Assembly: GCF_008085905.1 (NCBI RefSeq)
Contig: NZ_VSFF01000004.1
Span: forward strand, 1-64,000
Length of the DNA: 64,000 bases
From: Actinomadura syzygii
GTDB lineage: Bacteria > Actinomycetota > Actinomycetes > Streptosporangiales > Streptosporangiaceae
Direction: 5' to 3'
The notes below the pieces were generated by a model. The model worked only from the letters and a program-made list of their open reading frames with translations. It was not told where the DNA came from and searched no databases. The translations under genes and the position numbers were made by a program. Position 1 is the stretch's first letter; every line of letters begins with the position of its first letter. This document shows, piece after piece, positions 59,191 through 64,000 of the stretch.

Positions 59191-60114
59191 TTGGCCCAGG
59201 ATTCAGCTGCCCCAACACCTCCGTCCGAAGGTGATCCGGCCGGACGGCTGATCGATTATCCCCGGCGCGGCGGACCGACCGTCCTGCGCATTCTGCTCGG
59301 CGCCCAGTTGCGCCGGCTGCGCGAGGCGCGCGGCATCTCCACCGAGCAGGCCGGCTACGAGATCCGCGGCTCGCACTCCAAGATCAGCCGCATGGAGCTC
59401 GGCCGGGTCGGCTTCAAGGAGCGCGACGTCTCCGACCTCCTCACGCTGTACGGGGTGTCCGACCCCGCCGAGCGGGCGCCGCTACTCCAGCTCGCGAAGG
59501 AGGCCAACACCCCCGGCTGGTGGCACCGGTACGGCGACGTGCTGCCGAGCTGGTTCGAGGTCTACCTCGGCTTGGAGGAGGCGGCGTCCCTGCTGCGCAC
59601 CTACGAGCTGCAGTTCGTCCCCGGGCTGCTCCAGACCGAGGACTACGCCCGCGCCGTCGTGCGGCTGGGCTTCCCGGACGCCTCCGAGGAGGAGGTCGAG
59701 CGGCGCGTCCTGCTCCGCCGGACCCGGCAGGAGCGGTTCACCTCCCCCGGCGCGCCGACGCTGTGGGCCGTCGTGGACGAGGCCGTCATCCGCCGCCCCC
59801 TCGGCGGACGGGCCGTGCTGCGCCGCCAGATCGAGCACCTCATCGAGGTGTCGGAGCTGCCCAACGTGACGCTGCAGATCGTGCCGTTCGGCGCGGGCGG
59901 GCACGCCGCGGCGGGCGGGCCGTTCACGATCCTGCGCTTCGCCGAGCCGGGCCTGTCCGACGTCGTGTACCTGGAGCAGCTCACCAGCGCGCTCTACCTC
60001 GACAAGCCGACCGACGTCGACACCTACATGCGCGCCATGAACAACCTGTGCGTCACGGCCGCGCGCCCCGACGGCACGGCCGACCACCTGACCCGCGCCC
60101 TCCGCGACCTCTGA
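59191..60114 (+). CDS. Scr1-family helix-turn-helix regulator (DUF5753)
   Basis: The 307-aa protein has an N-terminal XRE helix-turn-helix (LLGAQLRRLREARGISTEQAG, SHSKISRMELGRVGFKERDV, about 30-85) and a DUF5753 C-terminal domain (WFEVYLGLEEAASLLRTYELQFVPGLLQTEDYARAVV, VTLQIVPFGAGGHAAAGGPFTILRF; motifs QFVPGLLQTEDYA and LQIVPFG). Such regulators are numerous in actinomycetes and are usually paired with a small DUF397 protein, antitoxin-like; none is adjacent. The start is uncertain: TTG 59191, GTG 59119 and ATG 59086 are all in frame, and only the region from about 59270 is conserved. Confidence 0.85.
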   Translation: MAQDSAAPTPPSEGDPAGRLIDYPRRGGPTVLRILLGAQLRRLREARGISTEQAGYEIRGSHSKISRMELGRVGFKERDVSDLLTLYGVSDPAERAPLLQLAKEANTPGWWHRYGDVLPSWFEVYLGLEEAASLLRTYELQFVPGLLQTEDYARAVVRLGFPDASEEEVERRVLLRRTRQERFTSPGAPTLWAVVDEAVIRRPLGGRAVLRRQIEHLIEVSELPNVTLQIVPFGAGGHAAAGGPFTILRFAEPGLSDVVYLEQLTSALYLDKPTDVDTYMRAMNNLCVTAARPDGTADHLTRALRDL

Positions 60115-60126
60115 CCCGCCGCCCGC

Positions 60127-60154
60127 GCCGTCCGGCCGGGCCCGCCCGGACGGC
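60127..60154. terminator. hairpin between Scr1-type and paaI genes
   Basis: A 9-bp perfect stem (GCCGTCCGG / CCGGACGGC) with GCCC/GGGC extension lies between the convergent genes, 12 bp after the regulator stop. There is no T-run. Confidence 0.6.
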
Positions 60155-60183
60155 GGGCGTCAATCTCGCCTGAGGGTGAGGCG

Positions 60184-60630
60184 TCAGTCTCGCGTGGGCG
60201 CCGGGTCGTCGAGGACGCGCTGGTCGCGGCTGCGGCCGCCGCCGCGGAACTCCGCGATGACCGCGCCGTCCGGGACGCGCCGCACCGTCACGTCGTAGAT
60301 CCCGCTGCGCCCGTAGCGGGTGCGCTCGACGGCGGTCGCCTCCAGGACGTCCCCGGCGCGGGCTGGCGCGACGAACACGATGTCGGCGGACGCGGCGACC
60401 GTCACGCTGTCATGGGTGTTGCACGCGTAGGCGAACGCGGAGTCGGCCAGCAGGAACACGTACCCGCCGTGCGCGATGTCGTGGCCGTTCACCATGGTGT
60501 CGCCGACCGTCATCCGCAGGGACGCCCGTCCGGGCGCTATCTCGGTCACCCGCATGGACAGGTCCTGCGCCACCTTGTCCCGCGCGTACATCGTCTCGGC
60601 GCATCGCCGCGCCGTCTCAGCCGCGTCCAC
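60184..60630 (-). CDS. paaI: PaaI-family acyl-CoA thioesterase
   Basis: The 148-aa HotDog-fold thioesterase has RRCAETMYARDKVAQDLSM, MVNGHDIAHGGYVFLLADSAFAYACN (catalytic region) and SADIVFVAPARAGDVLEATA, closely following PaaI, which hydrolyses stalled hydroxyphenylacetyl-CoA-type thioesters. No phenylacetate operon is present here. The GTG at 60630 gives the family's usual N-terminus; an ATG at 60690 would add 20 residues. Confidence 0.87.
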   Translation of the reverse strand: MDAAETARRCAETMYARDKVAQDLSMRVTEIAPGRASLRMTVGDTMVNGHDIAHGGYVFLLADSAFAYACNTHDSVTVAASADIVFVAPARAGDVLEATAVERTRYGRSGIYDVTVRRVPDGAVIAEFRGGGRSRDQRVLDDPAPTRD

Positions 60631-60767
60631 GCGCCCAGGGTAATGACGGTTCGGAATCAGCGGCGCGCGGCGGGGAAGGTCATCGGGCATCCGGAGGTTA
60701 TGCGGACGGCCGCCGCGCCGTGCGGCGGATCCAGAGCCGGGACAACGCCAACGCCGAGGAGAGACCG

Positions 60768-61169
60768 ATGCTGTACGGGAAAGAACACGTCGCGCGCTAC
60801 CAGGAGACCGACGGCGCGGAGGGGCACGACTGGAATGGGACGGTGACGCTGCTGCTCACCACCAAGGGACGCCGCACCGGCCAGGAGCACACGACCCCGC
60901 TCATCTACCAGCCGGACGGCGACGCCTTCGTCATCGTGGCGTCCAAGGGCGGCGCCGAGGACGACCCGCTCTGGTTCAAGAACATCGAGGCCGACCCGCA
61001 GGTGAAGGTCCAGGTGAAGGACGACCGGTTCACGGCCCACGCGCGGGTCGCCGGACCGGACGAGAAGCCCGCGCTGTGGCGGAAGATGGCCGCGGTCTGG
61101 CCCGACTACGACGAATACCAGAAGAAGACGGACCGGCAGATTCCCGTGGTCATCCTCGAACGGGCCTGA
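60768..61169 (+). CDS. Ddn-family deazaflavin-dependent oxidoreductase
   Basis: The 133-aa protein shows TVTLLLTTKGRRTGQEHTTPLIYQ, FVIVASKGGAEDDPLWFKNIEADPQVKVQV and LWRKMAAVWPDYDEYQKKT, the Ddn/FDOR-B family pattern (F420H2-binding). It is a shorter relative of the protein at 42717. GAGGAGAG lies 5 nt before the ATG. Confidence 0.93.
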   Translation: MLYGKEHVARYQETDGAEGHDWNGTVTLLLTTKGRRTGQEHTTPLIYQPDGDAFVIVASKGGAEDDPLWFKNIEADPQVKVQVKDDRFTAHARVAGPDEKPALWRKMAAVWPDYDEYQKKTDRQIPVVILERA

Positions 61170-61293
61170 AACTCGCGCCTGAGGGGCACGGGCCCCTTTC
61201 GCGATTCCCTTTTGCGGTGCGGGACGGGACGTGTAGCGTCGACGTAGAACATCCTTTCGACCATCGTCCGTCCGACGCAGCCGAGGTGCCGAG

Positions 61294-62391
61294 GTGCCGA
61301 CGTCACACAGCGCCGAAGAGCGGGGCGCGGAGCAGAGCGCCGACACCGGTCCGCCGCCGCGGCTGCTCGGGCGCTGGGAGATCGGCGCGGCCGGCGGCGC
61401 GGACCCGCTGCACGGCGGGTCCGGCCGCCGGTCCTGGCGCGTCCGGACGGCGGCCGGGGAGTACTTCCTGCGCGAGCACGACCGGCCCGACCGCCGCCGC
61501 GTCCTGTTCCAGCACGCCGTCACGACGGCGCTGGACGAGGAGGGCCTGCCCGTCCTCGCGCCGCTGCCCGCGCGCGCAGGCCGGACGCTGGTCACCTCCG
61601 CGGGGCGCGGCTACGTCCTGTACCCGTGGGTCGGCGGGCGCGGGCGCGGCGGCCTGGAGCTGACGTTCGGCCAGTGCGAGGCGCTCGGCGAGCTGCTCGG
61701 CCGCCTGCACGAGGCCCTCGACCGGCTGACGCCGCCGGTGCAGCAGAGCCTGCTCGTGCCGACGCCGCGCGCCGCGGCCGCGTCCGCCGCCGTCGAGGAG
61801 ATGCTGCGGGACGTCCCCGGCGACGGCGACGGCACCGACTTCGACGCGCTCACCGGGCGGCGGCTGCGGGAGCGGCGCGCCCTGCTCGCCGAGTTCGCCG
61901 GGCACCAGCCGCCGGAGATCGAGGTCAGCACAGTCGGGCATTTGCACGGCGCGTTCGACGCGGGGCATCTGCGCTACGGCGGGTCCGGCAACGTGACGGC
62001 CGTCCTCGGCTGGGACGGGCTGACCACCGGCCCGGTCGCGGGCGAGGTGGTGCGGTCGGCGGCGCGGCTGTTCGCGTGCGACGACGAGCGGGGCCTCGAC
62101 CTCGACCGCGTGGCGGCGTTCGTCCGCGGGCACCGGTCGGCGTTCCCACTGGACGCCGGGCAGATCCAGGCGGCGGTGCACCGCGAGTGGTGGGAGCGGC
62201 TCTGCGACGTGGCGGCGCTGCGGAACCGCTACCTCGGGGACGGCGGCGAGCACGGCGACGACGGCGACCGCGGTTCCGCCGCCCTCGTCGCGTGGTGGTC
62301 GGCGAACCTCGACCGCACCCTCGACGCGTTCGCCGCGCCCTACACGGCCGCGTTCACCGACGCCCCCGGCGACAACCCCGCCTACGGCTAG
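61294..62391 (+). CDS. phosphotransferase (APH/homoserine-kinase-II fold) family protein
   Basis: The 365-aa protein has a kinase-like N-lobe (GGSGRRSWRVRTAAGEYFLREH) and a hinge YVLYPWVGGRG. In the C-lobe the catalytic-loop region reads VGHLHGAFDAGHLRYG, followed by VTAVLGWDGLTTGPVAGEV. The usual HGDxxxxN is HGAFDAGH here, so the catalytic Asp and metal-binding Asn appear displaced or missing; it may be a pseudokinase or use a shifted Asp. GTG at 61294 is used. Substrate unknown. Confidence 0.75.
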   Translation: MPTSHSAEERGAEQSADTGPPPRLLGRWEIGAAGGADPLHGGSGRRSWRVRTAAGEYFLREHDRPDRRRVLFQHAVTTALDEEGLPVLAPLPARAGRTLVTSAGRGYVLYPWVGGRGRGGLELTFGQCEALGELLGRLHEALDRLTPPVQQSLLVPTPRAAAASAAVEEMLRDVPGDGDGTDFDALTGRRLRERRALLAEFAGHQPPEIEVSTVGHLHGAFDAGHLRYGGSGNVTAVLGWDGLTTGPVAGEVVRSAARLFACDDERGLDLDRVAAFVRGHRSAFPLDAGQIQAAVHREWWERLCDVAALRNRYLGDGGEHGDDGDRGSAALVAWWSANLDRTLDAFAAPYTAAFTDAPGDNPAYG

Positions 62392-62492
62392 AGCGCTTTC
62401 CGGCGCGTCCGGAGGCGAGGAGGACACGTTCGCTGGGTAGGCGTTCAGGGGCGGCATGTTTCTGTACCATGCGATCCAAAAGGAGGGCGATC

Positions 62493-63359
62493 ATGACGGA
62501 AGTGGCGGTGCTCGGCACCGGGATCATGGGCGCGGCGATGGCCCGCAACCTGCTCAAGCACGGGAACCAGGTGACGGTGTGGAACCGCACGCGGTCGCGG
62601 GCCGAGCCCCTGGCCGCCGACGGCGCGGCGGTGGCGGACTCCCCCGGCGAGGCGGTCGTCGACGCCGACGTCGTCATCACGATGCTGAACGACGGCGACA
62701 CGGCGCTGTCCGTCCTCAAGGACGCGGCGGGGGCGCTGCGCCGCGGGCAGGTCTGGGCGCAGATGGGGACGGTCGCCGTCGCGTCCGTGCCGGTGCTCGC
62801 CGGGTTCGCCGCCGAGCACGGGGTGGTGTTCGTCGACGCGCCCGTCCAGGGGACGCGGCAGCCCGCCGAGCAGGGGAAGCTGATGGTCCTCGCGGCCGGG
62901 CCGCTGGACGCGCGGACCGTCCTCGACCCGCTGTTCGACGCGGTCGGCTCCCGGACCCTCTGGCTGGACGGCGACGGCGCGTCCGGCGCGGGCACCCGGC
63001 TGAAGCTCGCCGCGGTGAGCTACGCGATCTCGCTGACCGCCGTGGTGGCCGAGTCGGTCGCGCTGGCGAAGGGCCTAGGGCTCGACCCGTCGCTGCTCGG
63101 GGACGTCCTCACCGGCGGCCCGCTCGACAGCGTCTACCTGCAGATGAAGATGAAGGCGATGCTCGCCGAGGACTTCTCGCCGAGCTTCGCCGTCGACAAC
63201 GCGGAGAAGAACACGCGGCTGATCCACGACGCGGCCGAGGGCGCGGGCATCCGGGTGGACGTCAACGACGCGGCGGGCGAGCGGTTCCGGCGCGTCATCG
63301 GGCAGGGGCACGGCGACGAGGACATGGCCGCCACCTACCGCGCGAGCTTCCCCTCGTGA
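62493..63359 (+). CDS. NAD(P)-dependent beta-hydroxyacid dehydrogenase (6PGDH fold)
   Basis: The 288-aa protein has the N-terminal Rossmann motif VAVLGTGIMGAAMARNLLKHG and VWNRT, the substrate loop DAPVQGTRQPAEQGKL, the catalytic Lys in GTRLKLAAVSYA, and KDxxx-like DNAEKNTRL. It is related to 3-hydroxyisobutyrate and tartronate-semialdehyde reductases and to imine reductases, so the substrate is open. AAAAGGAGGG lies 5 nt before the ATG. Confidence 0.92.
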   Translation: MTEVAVLGTGIMGAAMARNLLKHGNQVTVWNRTRSRAEPLAADGAAVADSPGEAVVDADVVITMLNDGDTALSVLKDAAGALRRGQVWAQMGTVAVASVPVLAGFAAEHGVVFVDAPVQGTRQPAEQGKLMVLAAGPLDARTVLDPLFDAVGSRTLWLDGDGASGAGTRLKLAAVSYAISLTAVVAESVALAKGLGLDPSLLGDVLTGGPLDSVYLQMKMKAMLAEDFSPSFAVDNAEKNTRLIHDAAEGAGIRVDVNDAAGERFRRVIGQGHGDEDMAATYRASFPS

Positions 63360-63408
63360 CCGGCACGCGCGGCACGGCCGTCCGGCAGCGCATGCGAGGG
63401 TGGCGGGC

Positions 63409-63798
63409 ATGGACGTTTTGAGCAGCCGCATCCTGCTGCGTCCCGCCGACGCGGCGCGCACGCAGCGCTTCTACCGCGACGTGCTGGGCCTCGCGGTGCA
63501 CCGCGAGTTCGGCCCGGCCGACTCGCCCGGCCTCGTGTTCTTCCTCGGGCCCGGGTTCCTGGAGGTGTCGGGGCACGGCGCGGGCGAGACGGGATCGTCC
63601 CCGATGATCTGGTTGCAGGTCAGGGACGTCCGCGCGGAGCACGGGCGGCTCGCCGCGGCGGGGGCGCGCGTCACGCGGGAGCCGAGGCAGGAGCCGTGGG
63701 GGCTCGTCGAGATGTGGATCGAGGACCCGGACGGCGTGCGCATCGTTATCGTGGAGGTTCCGGACGACCATCCCATGCGTCGCGATCCACGCTCCTGA
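63409..63798 (+). CDS. VOC-superfamily (glyoxalase) protein
   Basis: The 129-aa protein opens SSRILLRPADAARTQRFYRDVLGLAVHREFG and closes WGLVEMWIEDPDGVRIVIVEVP, with metal-ligand candidates His/Glu in the usual strands. The ATG at 63409 follows GAGGGTGG; GTG 63400 is an alternative. Substrate unknown. Confidence 0.9.
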   Translation: MDVLSSRILLRPADAARTQRFYRDVLGLAVHREFGPADSPGLVFFLGPGFLEVSGHGAGETGSSPMIWLQVRDVRAEHGRLAAAGARVTREPRQEPWGLVEMWIEDPDGVRIVIVEVPDDHPMRRDPRS

Positions 63799-63811
63799 GC
63801 CGGCGGAGACG

Positions 63812-64000
63812 ATGACCGACTACTGGAACCACAACACCCACTACCACGGCATAGTCCTGCGCGGCATGCCGCGCGGCTGCGGCGAGGCGCTGGACGTCGG
63901 CTGCGGCGACGGCCTGCTCGTCCGCCGGATGGCGCCGCGCGCCGCGCACGTCACCGGCATCGACCGGTCGCCGGACATGATCCTCAAGGCGAAGACGCTG
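63812..64000 (+). CDS. SAM-dependent methyltransferase, 5' end only
   Basis: The first 63 codons are present before the window ends: MTDYWNHNTHYHGIVLRGM, then ALDVGCGDGLLVRRMA (motif I of class I methyltransferases) and VTGIDRSPDMI (acidic motif II residue). GGAG sits 5 nt before the ATG at 63812, 14 bp after the VOC gene stop. The substrate cannot be inferred from this fragment. Confidence 0.88.
   Translation, partial: MTDYWNHNTHYHGIVLRGMPRGCGEALDVGCGDGLLVRRMAPRAAHVTGIDRSPDMILKAKTL

Noticed and set aside
1-64000. tRNA genes or 23S/5S rRNA in the window.
   Set aside because: I saw no cloverleaf with a GGTTCGANNCC arm, and the rrn operon leaves the window through the left edge within 16S.

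Overview
The window is a very GC-rich actinomycete chromosome segment. The opening 16S rRNA 5' end, deazaflavin/F420-type oxidoreductases (LLM and Ddn-like families), SpoIIE/STAS/RsbW-type signalling proteins, a Scr1/DUF5753 regulator and many GTG starts fit the Streptosporangiales/Thermomonosporaceae (Actinomadura-like). The genus is inferred, not proven. It is mostly an ordinary chromosomal region. I see no phage, transposase, integrase, CRISPR array or tRNA.

Layout. 0-0.9 kb: 5' end of a 16S rRNA gene on the minus strand and its promoter/leader. 0.9-5.7 kb: Acg-like nitroreductase-fold protein, rRNA methyltransferase RlmA, thioredoxin, a sigma-70 factor and type II DAHP synthase. 5.7-14.4 kb: a signalling island with an RsbW-like kinase, a STAS anti-anti-sigma factor, a SpoIIE-type phosphatase, a 1,432-aa hybrid histidine kinase with seven tandem HAMP units, and a response regulator. 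14.4-24.9 kb: gltX and a mixed set of single genes (DinB-like, AraC, Nudix, O-methyltransferase, secreted HNH nuclease, glutamine amidotransferase, PIG-L deacetylase, VOC proteins, YjbR, phosphotransferase). 25-29.6 kb: a small catabolic cluster (LLM oxidoreductase, SDR, benzoylformate-decarboxylase-like ThDP enzyme, IclR regulator) closed by a textbook terminator. 29.7-32 kb: a secreted double-psi-barrel protein, a long structured non-coding region and a Tyr/Pro-repeat protein. 32-45 kb: a patchier accessory zone of hypothetical proteins, a second amidotransferase paralogue, a WYL regulator and stress-type enzymes. 45-53 kb: aldo/keto reductase, Ser/Thr kinase, TenA-like protein, citrate synthase, P450, TetR and an LLM enzyme. 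53-64 kb: a repeat-rich intergenic spacer, a NarL-type two-component system beside a three-gene ABC exporter, an HPF-like protein, a Scr1-type regulator, PaaI, a Ddn-like protein, a phosphotransferase, a 6PGDH-fold dehydrogenase, a VOC protein and a truncated methyltransferase.

Three observations stand out. First, a family of 81-bp repeats, each reading as a 26-codon ORF, begins on the stop codon of an upstream gene and ends with a ribosome-binding-like purine run just ahead of the next start: three tandem copies lie between the STAS and RsbW genes and one between the ThDP enzyme and iclR. Second, three TTATCCACAG elements lie 88-93 bp upstream of the starts of three uncharacterised genes, two of which are paralogues; two of the elements share about 26 bp. 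Third, an AT-richer, 300-400-nt non-coding region near 30.8-31.1 kb can fold into a stem-enclosed multi-helix structure with a sigma-70-like promoter in front. A degenerate tandem array of roughly 26 bp at 53.2-53.5 kb is a further oddity.
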